Assembly: GCA_017468365.1 (NCBI GenBank)
Contig: JAFUIS010000012.1
Coordinates: 1-59,835, forward strand
Direction: 5' to 3'
DNA length: 59,835 bases
DNA from: Oscillospiraceae bacterium
GTDB lineage: Bacteria; Bacillota; Clostridia; Oscillospirales; Ruminococcaceae
The stretch's first letter is position 1. Every line of letters begins with the position of its first letter. The position numbers were made by a program, and so were the translations under genes. Below are positions 16,846 through 25,266 of this stretch, in pieces. The notes beneath the pieces were generated by a model, which was given only the letters and a program-made list of their open reading frames with translations, did no database searches and was not told the DNA's origin.

Positions 16846-17703
16846 TTATGCTTTAAGGTCAAGACCTGAAGCTTTTTTGTCATACATCTGTTTGCAAAGT
16901 TCTGCAATGTATGCACCTGCTTCTACCGGAGGAGTACCTGCTTTGTGGATGTTGGAAACTACGGTACGGTTTGCTTCGGGAATGCCGGGATAGCCGCCAT
17001 ATACGCAGTATGCGGAAAGAGAGCTGGAGGTTGCAAGTCCGGGTCTTTCACCAAGAAGGATTACGGTTACTTTTGCGCCGAGGATCTGTGCAACGGAGTC
17101 TTCTGCACCAACACGTCCGTATTTTACAAAGAAAGGAGTACCGACTTTGAGGCCGGTTGATTTAAGACCGTTATAGATTGCGGGAAGAACTGCGTCGATG
17201 TTTGCTTCTACTGCGGAAGAAGAAAGTCCGTCGGAAACAACGATCTGAACGTCGGGATCGCTGATGCACTCTGCTTTGATCTTTGCTGCGGTTTCGTCAT
17301 CGAATACACGGCCAAGGTCAGGTCTGGTAAGATAGGTTTCTTTGCTGTCGCATTTGGTTTGGTAAGTTTTAAGATTGTTTTTTTCAAGATATTCTTCATG
17401 AACATCGTTGAAAACTGCGTCCATTGCAGCAGCGTTGTCTGCGCGGACACGAAGAGTAGTTCTGGTAAGAGGACGGGGGCCTGCTCTCCAAACGCCAAGA
17501 CGTGCGTCGGTTTTGGCTTTAAGTCTCATATACTCTTCTTTGTTGTAAGGATTCGGAATATTGAATTCTTCTCTGAGGCTATATGCGGAGATGTCGTCTA
17601 CTTCTCCGTCACAAACGCATTTGCATTCAGGAGCTGCTTTTTCGCCCTGAGTTGCCTGTGCGATAGCTTCACGGATGATTTTCATAAGTTCAGCATCATT
17701 CAT
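16846..17703 (-). CDS. eutC: Ethanolamine ammonia-lyase small subunit
   Basis: A protein of 285 residues, the small subunit of the adenosylcobalamin-dependent lyase that splits ethanolamine into acetaldehyde and ammonia. Typical sequence includes DARLGVWRAGPRPLTRTTLRVRADNAAAMDAV, IVVSDGLSSSAVEAN and GERPGLATSSSLSAYC, which form the cobalamin-contacting region. It starts 19 bases after eutB with AAAGGAGG before the ATG. No shell, eutA, eutL or regulator genes are near. Confidence 0.95.
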   Translation of the reverse strand: MNDAELMKIIREAIAQATQGEKAAPECKCVCDGEVDDISAYSLREEFNIPNPYNKEEYMRLKAKTDARLGVWRAGPRPLTRTTLRVRADNAAAMDAVFNDVHEEYLEKNNLKTYQTKCDSKETYLTRPDLGRVFDDETAAKIKAECISDPDVQIVVSDGLSSSAVEANIDAVLPAIYNGLKSTGLKVGTPFFVKYGRVGAEDSVAQILGAKVTVILLGERPGLATSSSLSAYCVYGGYPGIPEANRTVVSNIHKAGTPPVEAGAYIAELCKQMYDKKASGLDLKA

Positions 17704-17722
17704 TTAATTGCAGCCTCCTTTC

Positions 17723-19093
17723 TTATTTAGCAAAGAACATGGATGCGTCGCCTGCACGTTCGCCAAGACGGCCTTCTTCGTCGAGAATGCCCATCTTGAT
17801 TGCCCATTTGTGATATTCAGGAGCAGGTTTTCTGTGGCTGAGTTCACGCATGGTGTTGTCGTCGTGGAAGGAAACGTCCTGATATGCAAGCATTACGTCG
17901 TCGCCCATAGGAACGCCCATGTAGTAGTTGCAGTTTGCTGCGTTAAGAAGCAGGCAAGCGATTTCCTGGTCGTCCTGAGTAATGCCGGTGTGGTTGGTGA
18001 AGCAAGGAGCCATACCCATAGGAAGACCGATGATTTTTGCCATGAAATGGTCTTCAAGGTTACCACGGATCATTTCTTTACCGTCGTAAATGGTTTCCGG
18101 TCCGATGAAGCCGGTTACGTTGTTTACGCCGAAAGGTTCGAAGTTACGTGCAAAACCGTAAGTACGTGCTTCAAGGGTCATTTCGTCTGCGCCTTCATCG
18201 CAGTCGATGGACATTTCGGAACCTTGGCCGGTTTCGAAATAAAGTTTGTTCATACCGGTACCGTAGCATTCCTGTTTTGCGAGGTCATAAGCTTCGTTAA
18301 GAAGTGCTTTATCTACGCCGAATGCTTCGCAAGCGCTCTGGGTACCTGCGATGGACTGGAAGAACATGGAGAGCGGTGCGCCTTCGCGAACTGCCTGCAT
18401 CTGGGTGGTTACGTGAGAAAGAACGGAAATCTGGGTAGGAATCTCCCACTGATCTTTAAAATCGCGGAGTGCATGGGAAATTCTCTGGGTGGTTTCAACG
18501 GTGTCTTCTACGGGGTTGATACCGAAGCAAAGGTCACCGGAACCGAAGGAAACGGCTTCCTGAACACCAAGAAGAATGGTTTCGGGGTCGTCGGTACTGG
18601 AGTTGCACTGTGCACGGAAAGAAAGAGTTCCGGGAAGACCGATCTGAGTTTCGCAGCGGGTAGGTCTGCAGCATTTGCTTGCGCCATAAATAAGGTCGGA
18701 AGCGGAGCAGATTTTTGCGACTGCTGCAACGGTTTCACCAATCCAAGCATAGCTTGCACGGTAAAGATCGTTGGTAGTGGTTTTGTGGTCCATGATCCAC
18801 TCACGAACTTCGGCAATGGTATAGTTTTTGAACTTATCATACATGCGTTTGTTCATGGAGTCGATCTCGACTCTGGTGACCTCGTCTTTCTCATAAGGAA
18901 CTACGGGGTTTTCGGTGATGTCAGCAACAGTGAGCTCGCTGAGAACTACTTTAGCTGCAATTTTTTCGGAAACAGTTTCGGGAGCGATTCCGAGGTATCT
19001 GTCGCCGGATTTGGGCTCGTTAGCTTTTGCGAGAACGTCTTTGACATCACGGAATTCATAAGTTTTTCCGTTAAGTCTGGTTTTCAGTTTCAA
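17723..19093 (-). CDS. eutB: Ethanolamine ammonia-lyase large subunit
   Basis: A TIM-barrel catalytic subunit of 456 residues, the usual EutB length. Typical segments are YRASYAWIGETVAAVAKICSA, LPGTLSFRAQCNSSTDDPET, GDLCFGINPVEDT and IDCDEGADEMTLEARTYGFARNFEP. It begins with a TTG at 19091-19093 behind AAAGGAG; family members start at the same place (MKLKTRLNGKTYEF). It forms an operon with eutC. No ethanolamine microcompartment genes or reactivase are visible within this window, which is unusual for a working pathway. Confidence 0.95.
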   Translation of the reverse strand: MKLKTRLNGKTYEFRDVKDVLAKANEPKSGDRYLGIAPETVSEKIAAKVVLSELTVADITENPVVPYEKDEVTRVEIDSMNKRMYDKFKNYTIAEVREWIMDHKTTTNDLYRASYAWIGETVAAVAKICSASDLIYGASKCCRPTRCETQIGLPGTLSFRAQCNSSTDDPETILLGVQEAVSFGSGDLCFGINPVEDTVETTQRISHALRDFKDQWEIPTQISVLSHVTTQMQAVREGAPLSMFFQSIAGTQSACEAFGVDKALLNEAYDLAKQECYGTGMNKLYFETGQGSEMSIDCDEGADEMTLEARTYGFARNFEPFGVNNVTGFIGPETIYDGKEMIRGNLEDHFMAKIIGLPMGMAPCFTNHTGITQDDQEIACLLLNAANCNYYMGVPMGDDVMLAYQDVSFHDDNTMRELSHRKPAPEYHKWAIKMGILDEEGRLGERAGDASMFFAK

Positions 19094-19256
19094 GGTGAAA
19101 ACTCCTTTCCGTTTTCTGCCGAAACGGCTGAAAACTGATAAAATATTTTATCCGTTTTACGTGAAACCACGTCCCAAAACATCTCCGAATCTCGGACACA
19201 ATTTCACATAATTACGATTTTTACAGATGGAAATACTTTCCCACCTATACAGTTTT

Positions 19257-19285
19257 ATTATAAAGAAAAGAGCAGATTTTGTCAA
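19257..19285 (-). promoter_or_regulatory. Predicted promoter of eutBC with a roughly 155-base leader
   Basis: On the minus strand TTGACA (19280-19285) and TATAAT (19257-19262) are spaced by 17 bases. The leader between it and eutB contains several small inverted repeats (GTCCGAGATTCGGAG, ACGTGGTTTCACGT, AACGG) but no B12-box and no recognisable EutV dual-hairpin target. Confidence 0.7.
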
Positions 19286-19371
19286 CCAAACCTGCTCTTT
19301 TAAAATGTTGAATTTATTCAACAAATTTTGTGTAATTTTCCTTGTTTTTATAAAATTCAAGCAAGAAAACT

Positions 19372-20019
19372 TCATTGTCGGTTCTCTGCGGCAAATTTAT
19401 ATATGTCGACCAGTCCCCTGCCGATAATAATTCCGCCGATTATATCGGTAAGCCAATGTACTCCGGAAAAAAATCGCATAATCACCGTTAAAAATAAAAG
19501 TATCAGCAATCCAAAACATACAATGTTTTTGAGCACATTGTTTTTTATCCGTTTTTTGAGTTCCAAAGCCGCCGTGCTCATAACGCAAATCATGAGCACC
19601 GTTGTGGAAGACGGATACGATGCTTCAAGCACACCGTCGATAAGGACGGGTCTATAATTAATTATAAAAACCTCAAAAAACAAATATACTGCCGCCAAAA
19701 CAACGTAAAAAGCACCAAGCAGCAATATGCTTTTATCGACTTTTGTGATTTTTCTTCTTTTTATCCACTGAAACGATCCAAGCAAGGCAAACCCAAGCAT
19801 AATTGCAACCGGAATGAGGCTCAACCAATCGGTTACTAAATAAAGTGACATATTAATTCCGGTAGCTTCATGAACAAAACCGTTTATTGCTGCGAATCCC
19901 ACTTCTGTTCCTTTTGGACCGATGGCTGCAACGTCAAAGGTTTTTACCGCGATCGTCCAAAGAACGAACAAAAGTATTTCGCTAAGCGGAATATAAAGTT
20001 TTTTTATTTCTGTTTTCAT
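19372..20019 (-). CDS. PAP2-family phosphatase
   Basis: A membrane protein of 215 residues with about five or six hydrophobic segments. The PAP2 acid-phosphatase motifs are present in order: a divergent first motif near KKRIKN, SYPSSTTVLMIC (PSxH-like, with T in place of H) and RFFSGVHWLTDIIGGIIIGRG (the third motif with catalytic His and Asp). Members dephosphorylate lipid phosphates such as phosphatidate or undecaprenyl diphosphate. The change in the second motif (PSSTT) should be checked, because the His there is usually a proton donor. Confidence 0.8.
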   Translation of the reverse strand: MKTEIKKLYIPLSEILLFVLWTIAVKTFDVAAIGPKGTEVGFAAINGFVHEATGINMSLYLVTDWLSLIPVAIMLGFALLGSFQWIKRRKITKVDKSILLLGAFYVVLAAVYLFFEVFIINYRPVLIDGVLEASYPSSTTVLMICVMSTAALELKKRIKNNVLKNIVCFGLLILLFLTVIMRFFSGVHWLTDIIGGIIIGRGLVDIYKFAAENRQ

Positions 20020-20115
20020 TTTGTTTCCTCCTTTTGTTTATCCTTTGGACAAATCTTAGGACGGGAACAAAATCCATTCAAGAAACCCTGTGTCACATCG
20101 GCGACACTTTCGGTG

Positions 20116-20721
20116 TCATCGGATTTTTATCGCAAGAAAAGCCTTTATTGCAAGAAACGTCAGCAAAAATACCGCAGCATAAGGCTGCAAACTTACGATA
20201 AACAAAAACAAAACCGCCGTACTTAACATCATCGAAAAACGCCTTTTGTTTTTCAGCCAGAAATGATTTTCGTAAGTTTGCAAAGCAAGTATCGCTATTC
20301 CGCAAATTATCATTGCGGTCACAAAAACAAAATATAATATTTTTAAATAAGGCTGAATTCCTTCAATCGCCAGAAGAGAAACCCCTTTTATTGTCTCCCC
20401 TGTTTTTTCACCAAAAAACGGAAGAAAAAGCAGCAATGCCGCACAGCAGTCAAGAATTCCGAAAACAACGTCAGCAAAACGGTTTTCTTTTGTTTTGTTT
20501 TCTTCTTCCGCAAGCGCGAGCATTTCATCACCGGACAAAAGTTCGTCAACGGTAACGGAATAAAATTTTGATATCATTTTTAGAGAATCAATGCTCGGAT
20601 AACCTTTTCCTGATTCCCATTTTGAAACCGCTGTTCTTGAAACAAAAAGTTTTTCGGCAAGTTCTTCCTGGGTTATCCCCTTTTGTTTTCTTAAATTTCG
20701 GAGTTTTTCGTTAAATTCCAT
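20116..20721 (-). CDS. XRE-type HTH regulator with membrane tail
   Basis: A protein of 201 residues. The N-terminal 65 residues are a classic Cro/CI-type HTH (LRNLRKQKGITQEELAEKLFVSRTAVSKWESGKGYPS). After an acidic linker, three or four hydrophobic segments follow (AALLLFLPFF, ILYFVFVTAMIICGIAILAL, MMLSTAVLFLFIVSLQPYAA). This HTH plus transmembrane plan is common in Firmicutes and may sense membrane or peptide stress. I chose the ATG at 20719-20721 because AAAGGTG precedes it; a longer frame adds 23 residues unlike the family. The target genes are unknown; the PAP2 gene downstream is a candidate. Confidence 0.87.
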   Translation of the reverse strand: MEFNEKLRNLRKQKGITQEELAEKLFVSRTAVSKWESGKGYPSIDSLKMISKFYSVTVDELLSGDEMLALAEEENKTKENRFADVVFGILDCCAALLLFLPFFGEKTGETIKGVSLLAIEGIQPYLKILYFVFVTAMIICGIAILALQTYENHFWLKNKRRFSMMLSTAVLFLFIVSLQPYAAVFLLTFLAIKAFLAIKIR

Positions 20722-20782
20722 TTGTATCACCTTTATTGATAAAAAACAGGCACGGCAACAAAATTGCCGTGCCCGAAAACTA

Positions 20783-22609
20783 TCAGTCAACGTTCTTTTT
20801 GAAACGTGCTTTCATTCTCATGTTGTTATCAAGAATCTTTTTACGGATTCTGATATTTTTCGGAGTTACTTCAAGAAGTTCGTCATCTTTAAGGAACTCA
20901 ATGGAAGCTTCAAGGCTCATTCTTCTGTAAGGAACAAGACGAAGAGCATCGTCGGAACCGGAAGCACGGGTGTTGGTAAGATGTTTGGTCTTGCAAACGT
21001 TAACAGCAATATCCTCTGCTTTCGGAGATGCGCCGACTACCATACCTTCGTAAACGGGAACGCCGGGTCCGATAAAGAGCTGACCGCGCTCCTGAGCATT
21101 GAAAAGGCCGTAGGTAATGGATTCACCGGTTTCGAAAGAAATAAGGCTGCCGGTGGATCTGCGCTGGATATCGCCTTTATAAGGCTCATAGGAATCGAAA
21201 ACAGAGCTCATAATTCCCTCGCCTTTGGTATCGGTCATGAATTCATTTCTGTAACCGAAAAGGCCGCGGGAAGGAATTCTGAATTCAAGTCTCATACGGC
21301 TGCCGAAGGGAGCCATTTTGGTAAGCTCGCCTTTTCTGTTGCCCATTGCGGACATGATGTTGCCTACGCAATCTTCGGGAACGTCGATGGAAAGAAGTTC
21401 GACCGGTTCATGAAGTTTTCCGTTGATGGTTTTATAAAGAACCTTAGGAGTGGATACCGCAAATTCATAACCTTCGCGGCGCATGGTTTCAATAAGGATA
21501 GAAAGGTGCATCTCACCGCGTCCGCAAACGGAGAATTTATCGGTGGTATCGGTATCGGAAACACGAAGAGAAACGTCTTTAAGAAGTTCTCTGTAAAGTC
21601 TGTCGCGAAGCTGACGGCTGGTAACAAATTTACCTTCTCTTCCGGCGAAGGGGCTGTCGTTAACGCAGAAAGTCATTTCAACGGTCGGCTCGCTGATTTT
21701 TACAAAAGGAAGAGCCTCAACGGTATCAGGTGCGCAAACGGTATCGCCGATATAAATATCGGATACACCGGAAATGCATACGATATCGCCGACGGAAGCG
21801 GATTCGCAAGCCTCTTTGGAAAGGCCTTCGATCTGATAAAGAGTGGCGATTCTTGCTTTATAGTCAGCTTTTTCTTTGTGATAATCGGTAACAACGATAT
21901 CTCTGTTGGGGGTGATGCATCCGCGTTCGACTCTGCCAATACCGATTCTGCCGACATATTCGTTATAGTCGATGGAAGAAACGAGCATCTGGAGAGGACC
22001 TTCCTCGTCGCCTTCCGGTGCGGGAATGTGGTCAAGAATGGTGTCGAAAAGCGGTTTAAGGTCTTTGCCTCTGGTATAAGGGTCAAAGGATGCGGTGCCT
22101 TCGCGTCCGGAGCAGAAAAGCATCGGGCTTTCAAGTTGTTCTTCGGAAGCGTCGAGATCAAGAAGAAGTTCAAGAACTTCGTCGCCGATATCGTCAAGTC
22201 TTGCGTCAGGTTTGTCGACTTTGTTGACAACAACGATTACGGGGTGGTTGAGTTCAAGAGCTCTCTGGAGTACGAAACGGGTCTGGGGCATGGGGCCTTC
22301 TGCAGCGTCAACAAGAAGGATTACGCCGTCGACCATCTTGAGAACACGTTCAACTTCGCCGCCGAAGTCTGCGTGTCCAGGGGTGTCGATGATGTTGATT
22401 TTTACTCCGTTATAATGAACGGAAGTGTTTTTTGCAAGGATAGTGATGCCTCTTTCGCGTTCAAGGTCACCTGAGTCCATTACTCGATCCTCAACGACCT
22501 GGTTGTCACGGAAAGTACCGCTCTGTTTGAGCATTTCATCTACGATAGTGGTTTTGCCGTGGTCAACGTGTGCAATGATTGCAACGTTTCTTAAATCTTC
22601 ACGAATCAA
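20783..22609 (-). CDS. typA: Translational GTPase TypA/BipA
   Basis: A ribosome-binding GTPase of 608 residues of the EF-G superfamily. G-domain motifs: AHVDHGKTTIVDEML (G1), DTPGHADFGGEVERVL (G3) and NKVDKPDA (G4); the C-terminal TypA domain follows with RSTGSLISFETGESITYGL. It helps 50S assembly and stress adaptation. The start is a TTG at 22607-22609 behind AAGGAAGG. No linked partner. Confidence 0.95.
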   Translation of the reverse strand: MIREDLRNVAIIAHVDHGKTTIVDEMLKQSGTFRDNQVVEDRVMDSGDLERERGITILAKNTSVHYNGVKINIIDTPGHADFGGEVERVLKMVDGVILLVDAAEGPMPQTRFVLQRALELNHPVIVVVNKVDKPDARLDDIGDEVLELLLDLDASEEQLESPMLFCSGREGTASFDPYTRGKDLKPLFDTILDHIPAPEGDEEGPLQMLVSSIDYNEYVGRIGIGRVERGCITPNRDIVVTDYHKEKADYKARIATLYQIEGLSKEACESASVGDIVCISGVSDIYIGDTVCAPDTVEALPFVKISEPTVEMTFCVNDSPFAGREGKFVTSRQLRDRLYRELLKDVSLRVSDTDTTDKFSVCGRGEMHLSILIETMRREGYEFAVSTPKVLYKTINGKLHEPVELLSIDVPEDCVGNIMSAMGNRKGELTKMAPFGSRMRLEFRIPSRGLFGYRNEFMTDTKGEGIMSSVFDSYEPYKGDIQRRSTGSLISFETGESITYGLFNAQERGQLFIGPGVPVYEGMVVGASPKAEDIAVNVCKTKHLTNTRASGSDDALRLVPYRRMSLEASIEFLKDDELLEVTPKNIRIRKKILDNNMRMKARFKKNVD

Positions 22610-22748
22610 TTTTTTTCTTCCTTCCTTATGGTAAAGTTACCGGAATAAATGAACATAAAAAACGGACAATTCCCCGTTTTGTTAAATCGGCGGAAATGCC
22701 CGTTATTGGACAAATCTCTTAAAAATTTGCGCCTTTGGACTTTTTCAA

Positions 22749-22991
22749 TCAGTCCGGAAGATCTTCGGTGGGAAGATCGAGGTTTTCAAGAAGTCTGCGG
22801 AGTTCGCCGAGTTCTTCAGCGGTAAAGGTAAGACCTTTTGCCATTCTGCTGTGGTCGGGAGCCCATTCACGGATGTCATATTTTGCGGGGCGATCGTTCC
22901 AGCTTACGAGGTTGAGTTCTTTGGTCCAGCCGCGGGAGTTTTCGGAAATAACACCGCATTCTTCGGTGATTTTATAAGTAATTTCAGGCAT
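22749..22991 (-). CDS. YdbC-like (PC4-fold) nucleic-acid-binding protein
   Basis: A protein of 80 residues that fits the YdbC/PC4 family: YKITEECGVISENSRGWTKELNLVSWNDRPAKYDIREW followed by GLTFTAEELGELRRLLENL. PC4-fold proteins bind single-stranded DNA or RNA as dimers. The start at 22989-22991 follows GGAGGAATCTGAC at the correct spacing; a longer frame would add five residues. It is a single gene divergent from cotJABC. Confidence 0.83.
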   Translation of the reverse strand: MPEITYKITEECGVISENSRGWTKELNLVSWNDRPAKYDIREWAPDHSRMAKGLTFTAEELGELRRLLENLDLPTEDLPD

Positions 22992-23227
22992 GTCAGATTC
23001 CTCCAAGAAGTAAATATTATTTTACGCTTTTATATATTATATATTATAATTATAATATTTTATTTTGCAATATCATTTTTCAAAAAAATCACAAATTATC
23101 TTCGATTTTTTTGAATTTAAGCGGTCTATCCCGCTTTAACACAAATCCTTTGCAACTTTTTTGCCTTTTACATAGGATGTATTGCGCAGATATCTTTGCG
23201 CAATAACAAAAAACGGAGATATATCCT

Positions 23228-23407
23228 ATGGAAAATAACGGCAACAATATCCAGATCGGTTGTCCCGGAACCGAAGGAACTCTTGCCATGGCAAGAGTTC
23301 CCGTACAGCCCTGGGGACCCGTTTATGACGGTTCCACCGCACTTTCCCGGGGAACTCTCTTCCCTGCCCTTGATCTTCCTTATATCGGCAAGGAGGCGGT
23401 AAAATGA
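23228..23407 (+). CDS. cotJA: Spore coat-associated protein CotJA
   Basis: A small protein of 59 residues. It has the CotJA pattern: a Pro-rich start (VPVQPWGPVYDGSTALSRGT) ending in LFPALDLPYIG. It starts cotJABC, and its TGA overlaps the cotJB ATG by four bases (ATGA). The CotJ proteins form part of the spore coat in Bacilli and Clostridia and are made in the mother cell. A sequence CATAGGATG about 45 bases upstream resembles part of a sporulation sigma -10 element, but not well enough to call. Confidence 0.85.
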   Translation: MENNGNNIQIGCPGTEGTLAMARVPVQPWGPVYDGSTALSRGTLFPALDLPYIGKEAVK

Positions 23408-23658
23408 ACGAACGAAAAACTCTTCTTGCAAGGCTTGCGGCCTGCGACTTCATTCTTTATGAAACCGCGCTTTTTCTTGACACCCACCCGGACTGCAAAG
23501 ATGCTCTCGCTTTCTATCAGAAACATCTTGAAATGAGAAAAAAGGCAGAAGAGGAATACACAGAAAAATACGGTATGCTCCAGCATAAAGACTATAAAGG
23601 TCAAAACAGTTGGCAGTGGACCGAAGGTCCCTGGCCTTGGGAATATGAGGAGGGCTGA
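23404..23658 (+). CDS. cotJB: Spore coat protein CotJB
   Basis: A protein of 84 residues typical of CotJB: ARLAACDFILYETALFLDTHPDCKDALAFYQKH and the aromatic tail WQWTEGPWPWEYEEG. It is translationally coupled to cotJA and followed three bases later by cotJC. Its presence supports spore formation. Confidence 0.92.
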   Translation: MNERKTLLARLAACDFILYETALFLDTHPDCKDALAFYQKHLEMRKKAEEEYTEKYGMLQHKDYKGQNSWQWTEGPWPWEYEEG

Positions 23659-23661
23659 TTT

Positions 23662-24267
23662 ATGTGGATCTATGAAAAGAAACTTCAGCATCCGGTAAAA
23701 ATCGCAAGATGCGACCCGGCAATGGCAAAAATAATCATCACACAGCTCGGCGGTCCCGACGGCGAACTGGGCGCTTCCATGAGATACCTCAATCAGCGCT
23801 ATGCCATGCCAAACGACAAAGTAAAAGCTGCGCTTACCGATATCGGCACCGAGGAACTCGGTCATATGGAAATGGTAAGTTCTATCGTTCACCAGCTCAC
23901 TCGCAACCTTTCCATGTCCGAAATAGAAAAAAGCGGCTTTGCCCCCTATTTTGTTGACCACACAGTCGGAATCTATCCTGTGGATGCCAACGGAGTGCCT
24001 TTCAGCGCCTCTACGTTCCAATCCACCGGCGACCCCATTGCAGACCTTCACGAAGACATGGGCGCCGAACAAAAGGCACGTAAAACCTATGACAACATTC
24101 TGAACCTTTGCGACGACCCTGACGTACGCGATGTAATCAAATTCCTTCGCGAACGCGAGATCGTTCATTACCAGCGCTTTGGCGAAAGTCTTGAAAATAT
24201 TCTTGACGGCCTCAACAGCAAAAACTATTACGCCTTCAATCCCGCTTTCATCCCCAAAAAAGATTAA
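23662..24267 (+). CDS. cotJC: Manganese-catalase-type spore coat protein CotJC
   Basis: A ferritin-like protein of 201 residues. MWIYEKKLQHPVKIARCDPAMAK and YLNQRYAMPNDKVKAALTDIGTEELGHMEMVSSIV carry the Glu and His residues that bind the di-manganese site (EELGHME; later DMGAEQKARKTYDN and REIVHYQRFGE). It completes the cotJABC operon and ends at a terminator. Confidence 0.95.
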   Translation: MWIYEKKLQHPVKIARCDPAMAKIIITQLGGPDGELGASMRYLNQRYAMPNDKVKAALTDIGTEELGHMEMVSSIVHQLTRNLSMSEIEKSGFAPYFVDHTVGIYPVDANGVPFSASTFQSTGDPIADLHEDMGAEQKARKTYDNILNLCDDPDVRDVIKFLREREIVHYQRFGESLENILDGLNSKNYYAFNPAFIPKKD

Positions 24268-24277
24268 AACAAAAATA

Positions 24278-24316
24278 AAAAAGCCGTAAAGCTTTTAAGC
24301 TTTACGGCTTTTATTT
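24278..24316. terminator. Bidirectional terminator after cotJC
   Basis: AAGCCGTAAAGC-TTTTAA-GCTTTACGGCTT has an A-rich left flank and a T-rich right flank. It is shared with the convergent ABC permease gene. Confidence 0.88.
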
Positions 24317-24324
24317 TGTTTAAC

Positions 24325-25266
24325 TTATCTCTGTCCCTTGTCGTAAGGAATACCTTCTGCTTTAGGAGCTCTGGATTTTTTGGAAGTAAATGCAAGAACG
24401 ATAAGGCAGATGATATAAGGAAGCATGTTATAAATGGAACCCGGAATGTTAAGAGCAACAAGAATCGGGAAGCCGAAATAAACGTTGGAAAGTGCACGGA
24501 AGAAACCGAAAATAAGCGCTGCCATAGCGATTCTGGAGGGTTTCCACTGTCCGAAAATCATAACAGCAAGTGCAAGGAAACCAAAACCTGCTACGCCGTT
24601 TTCAAACTTCCATTCGGAAACACCGGAAAGAATATAGCAGATACCGCCGAGACCGCCATAAAGTCCGGAAATAAGAACGCCTGCCCAACGCATTTTATAA
24701 ACGTTGATACCAACGCTGTCTGCCGCCTGAGGATGCTCACCGCAAGCCATAAGGCGAAGACCGAATTTGGTTTTATAAAGAACTACATATGCAACAACAA
24801 CACCGATAAGCGCGATTGCCATGAACCAGCTGAATTCAAAGCTTCCTATGTTTACAATGAATGCTTTTTTCTCATCAACGTACTGAATGGTAGAGGAAAC
24901 GTCGTTGGGGTTGGTTGCAGTGTTGATTGCTTTAACGATAACGGTTGCCGCAGCAGTACCGAGCATATTCATTGCGGTACCGACGATAGTCTGGTTAGCT
25001 TTGAAGTTAATACAAGCCACACCAAGAAGCGAAGAATATGCAACGCCGAAAATCATTGCGGCAATAATAACGCAAATGATCATTCCAAATGCTCCAAAGC
25101 TGTCGGGAGCATATCTCATCATAAGAGCGCCACCGAGAGCACCCATTACCATGATGCCTTCAAGACCGAGGTTGATAACGCCGGAATGTTCAGCAAAACA
25201 TCCGCCAAGTGCAACAAGGATAAGAACAGAGGCAAAAATAAGTGTGTACTGAAGAAGTAATAACAT
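24325..25266 (-). CDS. Nucleoside ABC importer, permease 2 (BMP family)
   Basis: A membrane protein of 313 residues with about nine or ten hydrophobic segments of the BPD_transp_2 family. GGCFAEHSGVINLGLEGIMVMGALGGALMMRYAP and KTKFGLRLMACGEHPQAADSVGINVYKMRW are the family motifs. Together with the next two genes it makes the channel of a guanosine/nucleoside importer such as NupNOPQ. Its ATG overlaps the stop of permease 1 by one base (TAATG). Confidence 0.93.
   Translation of the reverse strand: MLLLLQYTLIFASVLILVALGGCFAEHSGVINLGLEGIMVMGALGGALMMRYAPDSFGAFGMIICVIIAAMIFGVAYSSLLGVACINFKANQTIVGTAMNMLGTAAATVIVKAINTATNPNDVSSTIQYVDEKKAFIVNIGSFEFSWFMAIALIGVVVAYVVLYKTKFGLRLMACGEHPQAADSVGINVYKMRWAGVLISGLYGGLGGICYILSGVSEWKFENGVAGFGFLALAVMIFGQWKPSRIAMAALIFGFFRALSNVYFGFPILVALNIPGSIYNMLPYIICLIVLAFTSKKSRAPKAEGIPYDKGQR

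Noticed and set aside
19094-19257. Cobalamin riboswitch before eutB
   Set aside because: No B12-box-like sequence was found in the leader, although the enzyme needs adenosylcobalamin.
23150-23227. Sporulation sigma-E or sigma-K promoter before cotJA
   Set aside because: CATAGGATG is only a partial match and no paired -35 was convincing.
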